Source: Breviolum minutum Mf 1.05b.01 (Eukaryota; Sar; Dinophyceae; Suessiales; Symbiodiniaceae). From it: a stretch of 64,000 nucleotides of DNA. The DNA lies in assembly GCA_000507305.1 (NCBI GenBank), contig DF239022.1:558497-622496 (forward strand), read 5' to 3'. The stretch's first letter is position 1, and each line of letters starts with the position of its first letter. Position numbers and translations under genes: made by a program. The notes under the pieces are model-generated. The model saw only the letters and a list, made by a program, of their open reading frames with translations, was not told the DNA's origin and made no database searches. Of this stretch, positions 52,460-61,942 are shown piece after piece.

Positions 52460-53065
52460 CTGAAGTGCCGAAAATGGCAGCGGAGGGGGATGGAAAAGCA
52501 AGTGATATAGAGACCTTATAGATGGATGCATCATTGATTTGTTTTCACCAAACATAGTAGAAAACATTGGTATCTGACTACCTTCTTGTGCTGACATCCC
52601 TGACATCATTTTCATTTGGTCAGGAATATTAGTTATCTGGTCAAAGGAAAATTTATGTATATCAAAATGGGTTGCTTCATCTTCCCCAACTTTCGGTTGA
52701 AAATCACTTATATGAATACTGAAGAAGAAACACCAGATTTTTTGAGTTTGTTACGTATCTCTGGAAAAGGAATCACCAAAAAAGGCCGCAACAAAAAGAA
52801 GGTGGGGTGAAATTTTGCCCAATGTAAACATGGTAGTAACAAATGGTTCTTATTTTTGGAACTGGGGGATTAATCTCCCTTAACCGACAATGACGCAAGA
52901 AAAAAGTAGGTGAAGTCTTGAGAAGAAAATCATGCTCCTAACTCATCATTGATAAACCATCACTACACTAACGGCCGACGGGTCCATGGGAAGTGGGCAA
53001 GCATTTACCCCTATACATTATATGTTTACCATTGGAAAGTTCCAACCAATTGTAGATGTACAATG

Positions 53066-53180
53066 GTGGGGTCCCTATGATCGTTATAGATGGAGTTATC
53101 ATAAATGGCCTGAAATAAATGAGTAACTGACCTATATGCACCCTTGTAAGTGCAGTTAACTCTAACCCTACTTAAAACTG
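53066..53180. mobile_element. Family-I repeat
   Basis: GTGGGGTCCCTATGATCGTTATAGATGGAGTTATCA..TGAGTAACTG..ACTCTAACCCTACTTAAAACTGG. Confidence 0.7.
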
Positions 53181-53587
53181 GTGACTTGTATATAATATGT
53201 TTTTTCTACCAATGTCCCAAGGATCTGGAAGACTGGTTAGGTGAACGGGAACGTGATTCCTACCAAGGTTCCAGGACCCAAGAGTGGCAAGGAGTATGTA
53301 TTGATTATCAATGATTTGCAAAACTAGATTGCGTTTTTTTTGGAGAAACCCCATTTGAAAAAAATATGCATCAGTCAACTTTGACTTGTTGCAGGATTTT
53401 GGAAACCCCCAATATATACCATCTATTTTAGCCACATGGAAAACCATCAATTAAAAATCAACCATGCCATGTATCTGTAAAATATACCTTTGTCGTCCTT
53501 TGCTGTGCATTGCATTTTGCCTTGGGGTCAACCTTTTCAGCGAAGAAAAAATTTGGAATCCAACTTCATTGACCCCCACCCCCTACA

Positions 53588-53728
53588 AGGTCGGCCCCGA
53601 GATGATCGTTATAAATGGAGTTATAGGGTCCCTTTAAATGGCCTTATAAATGGGTAACCGGGCTTATAACTTACCCTTCTAAGTGTGGAATTATTATAAC
53701 CCTACTTGTAAGTTGCAGGGGCCCACTT
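53588..53728. mobile_element. Family-I repeat
   Basis: GATCGTTATAAATGGAGTTATAGGG..AATGGGTAACCGGGCTTATAAC..ACCCTACTTGTAAGTTGCAGGGGCCCAC. Confidence 0.75.
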
Positions 53729-53794
53729 TGTAATTCGTAAGGGGAAACGTGGCAGCCTTGCATTTCGATTGAGATTCCAAACGTAAGTAAACAC

Positions 53795-53889
53795 CTTCCT
53801 TCGGCACTTTCACAGATTTGCGCCGCCATGCCTGGCTTTTCTGGCTTCAAACTTGGAGAAGTCCAGCATGGAACTTTTAACATGGCTGG
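53795..53889 (-). CDS. Exon (SLKPEKPGMAAQICESAEGR)
   Basis: The acceptor GATTCGTGGTTTTTCTTGCCAG precedes PAMLKVPCWTSPSLKPEKPG MAAQICESAEG with donor GGAAG|GTGTTT. A second frame (SHVKSSMLDFSKFEARKARH) is open to a stop. Confidence 0.46.
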
Positions 53890-54151
53890 CTGGCAAGAAA
53901 AACCACGAATCCCATGGTTTTTTCAGTAGCAAAACACATCGATACATTTCATGCTCCACCCATTGCAAGCTGTTTTTTCTCTCCCTGTCAGGCTCTGAGT
54001 GCAAGATTGGCGACTTTATGCCCTGTAAATTCTGTTAGTAAAGCTGTTTGTCAAATATACCAGTCCCATGGATCTTATGGGTACTATATCCATGGCTTGG
54101 GGATTATCACGATGACTCCAAGTCCTGGGGAAAATTCAGGAAACAACACAC

Positions 54152-54228
54152 ACGTCCACACGACGATTCGACGATTTGCACCTCTTGACTTTTGTGCTTT
54201 TCAGCCTCGACTTGTTGAGCACTGCGGT
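54152..54228 (-). CDS. Exon (RSAQQVEAEKHKSQEVQIVE)
   Basis: The acceptor ATTTCCCTCATATTGGGTTTTAAACATCCAAG precedes RSAQQVEAEKHKSQEVQIVE SSCGR, donor CGT|GTGTGT. An alternative frame gives a lysine-rich TAVLNKSRLKSTKVKRCKSS. Confidence 0.45.
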
Positions 54229-54688
54229 CTTGGATGTTTAAAACCCAATATGAGGGAAATGGACATGGGAAATCATGGGAATTCATCCCCGGAATTTTTG
54301 GGGTTGAAAGAAAACATGTATGAAAGCAACAGCTGTGGAACAATGGGTTTGTTTCACCCGCTGATAATTCAAATATAGTGTAGTGTGGTTGTACCACACT
54401 ACAAGCCACCATTGATCCTACTTGAAACATGATGATTGAAGAGGTACTTCCTGGAAAACAAGTTGCTGCCAATTTCCAACAACATTAACCCTAAAAGTAG
54501 CCACAGCTAAGCAACGTTCAAAGCCATTATGACATTCCATTATACTGATTCGTTCACAGGGATCCTTACAATGGCTTATAAACCCATATGCAGCTGGGTA
54601 GTATTTCATCCCTTATAGATTTTGGTCACTCCTCAGTTGCCTAACAAAATTGGTCTTAACTATAATTTCCAGGTTTGTCCAATTTTAC

Positions 54689-54892
54689 CTACCAAATGTT
54701 TTCTATTACAGTAGATGGAAGTATCCATCTATTTTGTGGATTCCATCTGCGGAAGTTGGCTTTCTTCGATTTGCGTCGGCACCAAGTCGCAGGAAGTGGT
54801 TGGAAAAAAACGCCGTTTGGGTCGTCAAGTGGGATGGAAATTGCCCCAATTTGGTTTGGGGTAGAAATGATTCGACTATTTGAAACCACCAC
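54689..54892 (-). CDS. Open frame, exon boundaries unresolved
   Basis: A 67-codon ORF containing DDPNGVFFQPLPATWCRRKS KKANFRRWNPQNRW. Possible acceptors lie inside it (TTTTTTTCCAACCACTTCC..AAG), so only part may be exon. Confidence 0.33.
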   Translation of the reverse strand: MVVSNSRIISTPNQIGAISIPLDDPNGVFFQPLPATWCRRKSKKANFRRWNPQNRWILPSTVIENIW

Positions 54893-54969
54893 TCAAAGTA
54901 CTGTACCAGTTGGATATACGAAGTTTTACCTCCTAATTGGAAGGCAAGAAAAAGGTAAGCAATAATGGC

Positions 54970-55890
54970 TTATGTATACATCCTGTACCTTTTTGGTAAG
55001 CTTCGACCTGGTTTGGGTAACCTGCTTGCTTGTTGACTCATTCTTTCACGGGCAAACGACATCATAATCCCATCAAAGTATCCTTAAACAACTGATCAAC
55101 CCCTTGTGTTTTGTTTGCCCGAGGGGCAAAGTCTGACATTTTTTGTGCATGGGTCAAATGAATCATATGACTTTGCAAAAACTTGAGAACAACTCAACAA
55201 ACATGGATAAGAATTCAATCAAGGTAGCCTTACCACCGAAAGGTAAGATCATGAGCATTTTCACTTGGACGTTGTAAGTGATTGTAAATCAATAGTATGT
55301 TAGGATTTACTAAGATCACTTCAGTCCAATTCTCCCCCAGCTGCAAGAAATAACCACTTTCTACCCATTTGTTTACATTGGCTCAGGGTCGCCCAACCCT
55401 GCGAGCTTTTCAACAAAAACCTGGGTTGTTAGATTGTTACCTTTCATTACCCATAGGATCCATGGGACCGGTGTATTTACCTACATTTACCATGAAAATC
55501 AACCAAATGTGGGTATATATTGGGAACTGCCCCCAACCTGTAACAGGATCCTATAGGTAATAACAGAAATACACATTGGGTCTGGCCCCCTCCAGCAACA
55601 GTGACCACCAGGAATACTACATATTTAGGATTGGGGATTCGAACCTAAACCAGCGGAAAATGCCACTGTTACTGGGAGGGGCCACACCCAAAATATACAC
55701 TCCATTGACATAGCCGCTGAAAACAGGACATCCATCAATTTGCAGACGCTATATTAGTTTTAGGGAGTGTATATTGGATTACTATGAAGTTGGGAGATGA
55801 TAAATTGGATTCCAATTCCAAACTTATGATTCATTCAAGGTGCAAACTACCCTCGAAAATCAAGAAGCATCTATTCTAGGTAGTGGTTGA
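54970..55890. other. No gene resolved
   Basis: A family-A MITE (55450-55560) and unique AT-rich sequence; a 55575-55690 segment carries an inverted phrase (TCTGGCCCCTCC / GGGAGGGGCCACACC). Confidence 0.35.
55450..55560. mobile_element. Family-A MITE
   Basis: CCCATAGGATCCATGGGACCGG..TTTACCTACATTTACC..AAATGTGGGTATATA..CAGGATCCTATAGGT. Confidence 0.8.
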
Positions 55891-56025
55891 GCCAAAACCA
55901 CCACCTCATACCGGTTGGATATATGAAGTTTTGCTACAATTGGAAGGTAACAACAAACAACAAATGATGGTTTTCATCCTATACGAACCCGTTTGTAGTA
56001 ATAAGATTTTGCACCATTGGTTTAC

Positions 56026-56142
56026 CATAATCTCAATCTCCATAGTTTTCAGCACACCTTGAAACGAAAAAAACAAGCAAAATTCCCCCAAGTCGTGCCC
56101 CGGGTGCTCCGACACGGCTGGTGGAATTTTGCGATTCTCGAC
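56026..56142 (-). CDS. Exon (VENRKIPPAVSEHPGHDLGE)
   Basis: The acceptor TTTCTGAAGCCCGGACGTTTTCAG precedes a 39-codon frame VENRKIPPAVSEHPGHDLGE FCLFFSFQGVLKTMEIEIM and an ATG|GTAAAC donor. A GC donor after CCGGG would end it early. A family-N MITE lies 65 nt upstream. Confidence 0.5.
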
Positions 56143-56206
56143 CTGAAAACGTCCGGGCTTCAGAAAGCATGGAAAGGGGAAAGACATCCCAAGAACCGCC
56201 AAGTGT

Positions 56207-56320
56207 CCCCTAGACATCCAGGGCCACCTGCTGAGGTTCGGTACCACTGGACCCCCAAAACAGGACCGACCAAACACCAAACCAAACGGTGTATGACTGG
56301 ATGATACTGGATGTCTAGGA
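56207..56320. mobile_element. Family-N MITE, opposite orientation
   Basis: CCCCTAGACATCCAGGGCCACCTGCTGAGG..GGTACCACTGGACCCCC..CTGGATGTCTAGG. Confidence 0.85.
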
Positions 56321-56431
56321 TGTGTGTAGTTCTTTGCCCCTCTGAGGTTGACCAACGAAACTTTGATAGGAAGAAGGTAAAGTTATCGTTTTCCCACATA
56401 TTCCTAGACCAACCAAATGCAGAATTAACGA

Positions 56432-56620
56432 ATGTCCCCTAAAATGTTTCAAAAGGAACATCGTTTTCCAACCGGCGGTTTTTCAAGAGCGAACTGTTAC
56501 CCATAATTAGGATCCATATTATGGTATATTTACCGACATTTACCATAAAAAGAATCAACCACATGATGGGTATATATACGCCATACACGGATAGTATGGG
56601 CTAGCGTTCAAGGGAGTAAT
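56432..56620. mobile_element. Family-E element carrying the nested family-A copy
   Basis: GTCCCCTAAAATGTTTC..AACATCGTTTTCCAACC..GAGCGAACTGTTA / CTAGCGTTCAAGGGAGTAA. Family E has CCCCTGAAA.TTTAAC and TTTTCAGGGG-type ends. Confidence 0.65.
56501..56601. mobile_element. Family-A MITE nested in a family-E element, TA duplication
   Basis: CCCATAATTAGGATCC..GTATATATACGCC..CGGATAGTATGGGC, flanked by TA (56499-56500 and 56602-56603). Removing it restores the family-E phrase GAACTGTTAGCGTTCAAGGG, so both insertion and target site are visible. Confidence 0.85.
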
Positions 56621-56989
56621 CACCTGAAAAAGAACGGTGACATCTCCTTTTTTTTTAGGTCGAAATCTCCGAACCACTTTGGGGTGGTTACCTGGGCTGT
56701 TTGAATCAAAAATCTGTTGGGTAGTCCAACAACAATGGATAAAAATCGACCGTACATGAGCAATGGCCCAATGGCAATAAAGCCCATGTGACCTCCCAAT
56801 GTAGTGATTGTATCATGACAGGATCCTTACTATTTAATCATGTGGCTTTTTTCAAACTTTTCCTTTTTCTAACCTAGGATGATTCCAGCTGGGTTGGTGA
56901 TTCCCATCAGTTGAGATCAGTTGCTAATAGCAAGTTGTGAGATTCCTCTCCAATCATATCAACTCTTAGTGTTCTTTGGCTCTGAGTAC

Positions 56990-57096
56990 CTTTGGACCCC
57001 CAAAAACCCTCGAAAAAGTGAAGGTTTTTGGATGTTTTAGGCCTTAAGAATATGGGAGAAATCACACCTAAAAATGAAGGCAACGTAGGTTCCCAT
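56990..57096. mobile_element. Family-J repeat
   Basis: CTTTGGACCCCCAAAAACC..AGGTTTTTGG..AATATGGG..CACACCTAAAAATGAAGG..GGTTCCCATG. Confidence 0.8.
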
Positions 57097-57624
57097 GATA
57101 AAAGGTCATATGTAGCAGCTATGCCGTGAAAACACCCAGAGGGTCGACCTCCAAGAGTTTTTTATTGCCAGCCTAATTCAAGGGGAACCAATGGCTTTTC
57201 ATAAGCCCTTAATGAAAACCTTACATTTCTGGGGGGTACGTTAGGGGGTACGGTTGGCCCTTATGTTAAGAAACCTTATTAGACAAGAAACTAGAGTCTC
57301 GAGCAGGGGCTAAGTAAATTACTGAGACTCTGGCCCGGGAAAACGAACTTGGTTATGAATATGGAAATAAGGTTTTGAATGTGGATTGCTGGATCCCGGG
57401 GAGCTCGGCCCCTTGAAAGCACGACAAGACCCAAGACAAAAACAGAAGTGCAAGCACCCGAGCGGTGGTGGATTCGAGCCTCTCTACATAATACATACTT
57501 ACAAGCCTGGATTGAAGACCGAAGCCCAGCGCCTCAACCAGGAAGCGCAAGGCCGCTGCTTTAGGAGGGGAGGCTTGCGAATATGGACAAAGAATGTGGC
57601 AGGCAAGGCCGGCCAAGGAAATTC

Positions 57625-57752
57625 CTACCGTGCCGTAAGAGCATTTTGCGCAAGCGGCTCCTTCAGGGGCTTGGCTGCACAGAACGCGCGTCCCGGCTTC
57701 TTTCCTGTCGGGAATGGTGCTTGATAGAGCTTGAGCAGCACACGGGCGTGTG
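57625..57752 (+). repeat. Direct duplication, copy 1
   Basis: Shares with 58021-58147 the order CCTACCG-TG..CATTTTG, CTTTCAGG/CTTCAGGGG, TGGCT.CACAGAACGCGC.TCCCGGCT, then GAGCTTGAGCAG/GGGCGTGAGCAG. The two copies flank the tRNA-like sequence. Confidence 0.55.
57633..57654 (+). other. Possible decayed spliced-leader (dinoSL) sequence
   Basis: The 22 nt begin CCGTA, contain CATTTTG and end GCAAG, like the conserved dinoflagellate trans-spliced leader (which begins CCGTAGCC and ends ATTTTGGCTCAAG), with several changes. It may be an SL gene relic or a retroposed cDNA end. Chance is not excluded. Confidence 0.3.
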
Positions 57753-57857
57753 ATCTATAGTTATAAAACTACGGCGACTCTTTTTTACGTACGCGTGTGA
57801 AAAAGTGCATAGAGCGACGCGTCGGTTTATGCAGAGTGGCATGTGCTCCTGCAATAT

Positions 57858-57929
57858 GTTCCATGCGGGGATTGAGCCCGCGACCTATGGCTCATAGAAC
57901 CATCGCTCTAACCACTGAGCTAATGGAAC
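57858..57929 (-). tRNA. tRNA-like cloverleaf, anticodon TAT (Ile-type), possibly pseudogene
   Basis: The 72-nt minus-strand sequence folds as a complete cloverleaf: a 7-bp acceptor stem (GTTCCAT/ATGGAAC), D-arm GCTC-AGTGGTTA-GAGC, anticodon stem ATGGT/GCCAT with loop TCTATGA, 5-nt variable loop, and T-stem GCGGG/CCCGC. The A-box (TAGCTCAGTGG) is intact and the B-box (GGCTCAATCCC) differs at one site. Deviations are C instead of T at positions 33 and 54. A T5 run on the minus strand about 55 nt past the 3' end could terminate Pol III. The two loop changes argue for a pseudogene or tRNA-derived repeat. Confidence 0.55.
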
Positions 57930-58020
57930 CCTGCCGCAGGGACCCAGAACATATCCGTATAATCCAGACATTCTCTTGGCGGGGCAGCTTTTCGAGGGTG
58001 GGAGCAGAGCGCAAGCAAAA

Positions 58021-58147
58021 AATCCTACCGTGGCGCAATAGGATTTTGGGGCTGGTAGCCTTTCAGGAGACATGGCTACACAGAACGCGCTTCCCGGCTC
58101 CTTTTCTGTGGTGAGGGGCAGCTTGTAGGGCGTGAGCAGGGCGCAGG
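58021..58147 (+). repeat. Direct duplication, copy 2
   Basis: Diverged second copy of 57625-57752. It keeps CACAGAACGCGCTTCCCGGC and the following TTTTCTGTGG context and runs into an N at 58149. Confidence 0.55.
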
Positions 58148-58499
58148 CNAGTCTGGCAGCTTTGGGAAAGTTTCTTATTATAAGGTTTGACCGTAGGTTG
58201 ACTCACCGTTTTGGACGATTTATTCTCGTGTTTCCTTTCCAAAGGCCAACAACATCTCAGGTTGGTTCTTGGCCGTTCGCCATCCCGGATTCATGGGACG
58301 ATTGTAGATTTTCTGTAAAAAATCAATCAACCAAATTGTAACATGTACATTCCCCGGAAACTAAGAGAGTATATCGCCAGCCCTGAACCATCCCCCAAAA
58401 AAAAGGATTTCGGATCTTCCAAACGGATTTCCAAGGCTTTCAGTGGTGGTTTGGTAAACACAACCGCCGGCTAACCATCTGGATTCCCGATGTGTCTTC

Positions 58500-58604
58500 C
58501 GTCCAGGGCACGGAAGCCCACGAAAGTCCCCGTGCTACTTCCTCGGGTCTCGCTGCGCTGCTGGGTCCATTTTTTGTGTTCACCCAAAAGAAAAATATGG
58601 CCTC
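58500..58604 (-). CDS. Exon (PSSAARPEEVARGLSWASVP)
   Basis: The acceptor TATGTTTTTCCTGTCTTCAAAAAG precedes 35 codons EAIFFFWVNTKNGPSSAARP EEVARGLSWASVPWT with a possible GA donor. GC-rich relative to flanks. Confidence 0.5.
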
Positions 58605-59041
58605 CTTTTTGAAGACAGGAAAAACATAATAGGTTTATCATGGAAGTTTTGTTTGAAAAAAAAAGGTGATCTGTAACCATGTATACCTATTCTAAGGTGT
58701 GCTGGTCAAAAAATGGGGGTAGCTTCAAATCACTTTCAATCATATATATATGAAACGATTTTAGAAACCCCCAGTTTCACATCGCTCGCTTCCAAGCACC
58801 AGCTAGTATCCCTAGGGATCCAATTGCTTTTTCCAATGCATGGATTTGTTACCCATATACTATACTTTCGATTTGCTTGGACGATAAACGTATAACGACA
58901 TTTTCACCAAATCGTGAGAAAAGCCGTAGAAAGGTGGTAGAAGCTTATAGATTCACCGTGTAAAACCAATTTGATCGAAATTCATCGAAATTTACCAGAT
59001 CTCAGATTTTGATTGCTTGTAAGCCACTTTGGCGGAAGTAC

Positions 59042-59172
59042 CAGGAAAAATCCCCAACTAAAACATCTGTCCATCGCACCGAGTCATCGATGTATTCGCC
59101 CGACGTCCGAGGCTCTGAAATTCGAGGTTCCGGTAGCACCTGGCGAAAAGAGTCAAATCTGAACTCGGAATC
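59042..59172 (-). CDS. Exon (RTSGEYIDDSVRWTDVLVGD)
   Basis: The acceptor TCGGCAGGTTTTTTTTGAG precedes 43 codons: DSEFRFDSFRQVLPEPRISE PRTSGEYIDDSVRWTDVLVG DFS; donor TCCTG|GTACTT. The frame is open 56 codons. One of the most convincing exons outside the beta-helix gene; family unknown. Confidence 0.57.
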
Positions 59173-59833
59173 CTCAAAAAAAACCTGCCGAAAACGAGTC
59201 CCGTTTGGAGCCTAAAATGGAAATGAAGCATCTGAAACTATACCTTCAATTTTCAGACATGTTACTGTAATTTCGTTGGGGGTAACACATTGAAAGGGTC
59301 GAGGAAGTTTCGTGTCGCAACTTGCCTATGTCAAATCACTAAACCAGAACCTGAATTGTTTGGGAATGTTTGCCGGGATTCCCTTACTAAACTACCACCA
59401 ATTGGGATGACCAACAGGTGGTTTGGTCGCTAAAATTTGTCCAGAACTCACGGTTGTATGTCAGAACAAATCTTTGAATACTTCATCCCCTTTCAATAGG
59501 GGTGACACAACATGAGCTCGCTATCAATTAAGGTTCTTTGTCCTGAATTTAAGGTAGGTTCTAAAGGTGATAAGTCATCATGGGATCAACATTGCAGGGT
59601 TCATGTTGCGAACCCAAACAATGCACAAAAAATAGAGCAATTCATACATTTTGACATCAAGTTTGATCCCCACCCAGAACGGGTCCCAACAACAAGTGAC
59701 CCCTGCATTACGGGCATATTTTGAAACCTTCTGCCAATAATGATCCAAAAACTTAGATGTACTCCCCCTAAAAACTAACAAACATATCACCTGAAAATTA
59801 ATAGATGGTTGATGATGGTTGGCAGATGTTTGC

Positions 59834-59894
59834 CTTTCCTTGAAAAAAACATGATCCCCTTTTTTGTGTCGACACGGACCCGTTCGTTAGGCAC
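59834..59894 (-). CDS. Exon (CLTNGSVSTQKRGSCFFQGK or VPNERVRVDTKKG)
   Basis: A good acceptor (CACCTTTGGCTTCCGTGGTGCAG). Two frames are open: CLTNGSVSTQKRGSCFFQGK, in phase with exon 59946, or VPNERVRVDTKKGIMFFSRK. GC donor AAAG|GCAAAC. Confidence 0.48.
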
Positions 59895-59945
59895 CTGCAC
59901 CACGGAAGCCAAAGGTGCTGATGCTGGCTGAGATAGAAGATGCAC

Positions 59946-60047
59946 CTTTTAAAGGATGACATGTCATGATGGACATCAGTTTCCCGGGAAAATACGCTGC
60001 CCAACTTGCCAGAAACAGTGGCAACGTGCAGGTTTACAAGTGTCAAT
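59946..60047 (-). CDS. Exon, beta-strand-rich (LTLVNLHVATVSGKLGSVFS)
   Basis: A strong acceptor (CAATCGATTTTTCAG) precedes LTLVNLHVATVSGKLGSVFS RETDVHHDMSSFK, donor AAAAG|GTGCAT. The strand pattern L-x-L-x-x-L-x-x-A-x-V-x-G resembles the coil at 25.3 kb (LQLASVDVTSG), so a second beta-helix gene or a distant part of the same one is possible. Confidence 0.52.
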
Positions 60048-61406
60048 CTGAAAAATCGATTGGTTTCGTTGAGATTTCAGCCACCCCTTTGCAAAAAATA
60101 TGCGCAAATCCAAAGTGGCAATCAATTTCCCCGGGTAATAGTACCAACAACTCTTTGAAACCAACTATGCTATTTGCTATGATGATCATTCCATTGAGAA
60201 ACCAATGAAAGTTGGAACACTTGGATGCGGTTCAACGACAGAACCACCTTACCTAGACAGTTTTCAAGTGAAAAATGGAATGCTCTGGATTGGAATCGCC
60301 AGAGAATCCAACATCAACCCCCCTCAACAGAATCATTTTTTCTGAAACTACCCCACTTTTGGGGGGGTTGGTTTTTGGGGCCTCTTGTTGGGTCGTTTCC
60401 GCACATCCTCACCGCCAAGTCAAGGTACTCGCATCCATCACCGGTTCGCCAAGCGGAACGACGCAGACTCCGTCAGACGTCAGACGTCAGTACCGCACAT
60501 TCGAAGGTTTTTGTGTTGAGAACGAACTGCATTCGTCTTTTCTTGTTGATTTTTTTTTTTCCATGATGTTTCGGATGGCCCGAATTTGTCAAAAGAAAAA
60601 GGAAAGGTCTAGTATTTTTGGATGCTTCTGGTTTACTGTTTTGCTCTAGGAACCACTTGCTTTAGATCTCTTTTCCACTGTGAAACTGCTCCTTTACAGA
60701 GCCTTGAATGGGATGAACAGCAGTCATCGAGTCACCTAAATTTGAAAACCTTTCAGGGTTTGAAGTTTGACGAATCTTTTCACACATCTGGGTAAATTAC
60801 CATAATTCCAAGACCTGAATCGGAAAAACTGTTCTATAACAAAAAACATCCATAAAGCATTTTAAACACATCATTTCATCCGCCTGCCACTTTCAACGAA
60901 CCCAACATGTTCTTTAAGATCATCCACCCCCACGAGGGAACATTCAGGCAAAAAAACATCAACCCTTTCCTCGCTTTGAATTGCCAAATATATGTTCCTT
61001 GACTGATCCACCACCTAAACAATCTCAAAAACCCTAAAAAGAAACAAATATTGAAATTCCTTGCCTTGGGCTACTTGACAGAATTCATGACGAGGTCAGT
61101 GGCCGGGTCTTGTAATTTACATGCATCTGTGCTCAGTGGCAGGATGATTGGACACCTAAGTGACAAAATGGCGCTTCTATCTTTTGCACACAGATTTCGA
61201 TTCCAAACCAATCCCCATCATTTACGCGGTTTGGATGCCCCCCTTGCTCCTTTTCTCGCTCCCTTCCAAGCGTTCGCACCGGCTAGTAATCACTTGTCGT
61301 TTGGAGCCAAGGTTGTTCCAGTTACAATTTCACAAAACTAACAACAAAAATCTAACACATCAATCTCAAGGTTACAGTTTTGAATGTCGGACATGTTTTT
61401 CCGTAC

Positions 61407-61517
61407 ATATCTCTGTTCTTTTTTGTAAATGGAGCAAACGGAGCCGCTCCTCATGCAGAGTCTAGCTGCTCGAAGAGAAAACCTTCCAGGAAGTTCAAGG
61501 CGGTCTCCTCGTATCTC
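61407..61517 (-). CDS. Exon (IRGDRLELPGRFSLRAARLC)
   Basis: The acceptor TTGAATCCCCATTCCCCGACCAG precedes a frame open for 59 codons: EIRGDRLELPGRFSLRAARL CMRSGSVCSIYKKEQRY; donor TAT|GTACGG (61407) or GAT|GTGTTA (61359). Plus-strand frames are also open here, so strand is inferred. Confidence 0.48.
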
Positions 61518-61828
61518 CTGGTCGGGGAATGGGGATTCAACAAAATTTGCATGATTGGAAAAAATAAACCACGTTTACGTTATACTGTACAGAGGATAGC
61601 ACACACACCCCGAAAAATCAACATGGAAAGGCCCACCCACCCGAGAAATCAGCCACTTTCGGAGTTTGAAGCCTCATTCCAGCTTTTCAAAGGTGACCAA
61701 AACGAAACATTGCCATCACTAGCATTTAGATAGGCTGGATAGTTCTCCTTTGAGAATTTTTTCCAACAGTTCGGGACGCAACACTTTATTCCAGATCCAA
61801 TGATGGCTGGTTGGGGTTGATTGAGGTT

Positions 61829-61942
61829 GATTGGTTCAGCCCACTTGATTGGTTAAAGTTGGTTGGTTCAGCCCACTTGATTGGTTAAAGTTGGTTGGCT
61901 CAGCCCACTTGACTGGTTAAAGTTGATTGGTTCAGTCCACAT
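61829..61942 (+). repeat. 32-bp tandem repeat, about 3.6 copies
   Basis: Unit GTTGGTTCAGCCCACTTGAT + TGGTTAAAGTTG, with one or two substitutions per copy. Confidence 0.9.

Noticed and set aside
57353-57616. 87-codon minus ORF
   Set aside because: Lies in the tRNA/duplication block and has no splice or homology support.
60230-60649. 113- and 124-codon plus-strand ORFs
   Set aside because: Overlapping frames in both directions are open, no splice signals fit well, and no family was recognised; left unannotated.
61829-61942. CRISPR-like regularity of the 32-bp repeat
   Set aside because: Copies are directly adjacent with no spacers, and the genome is eukaryotic.
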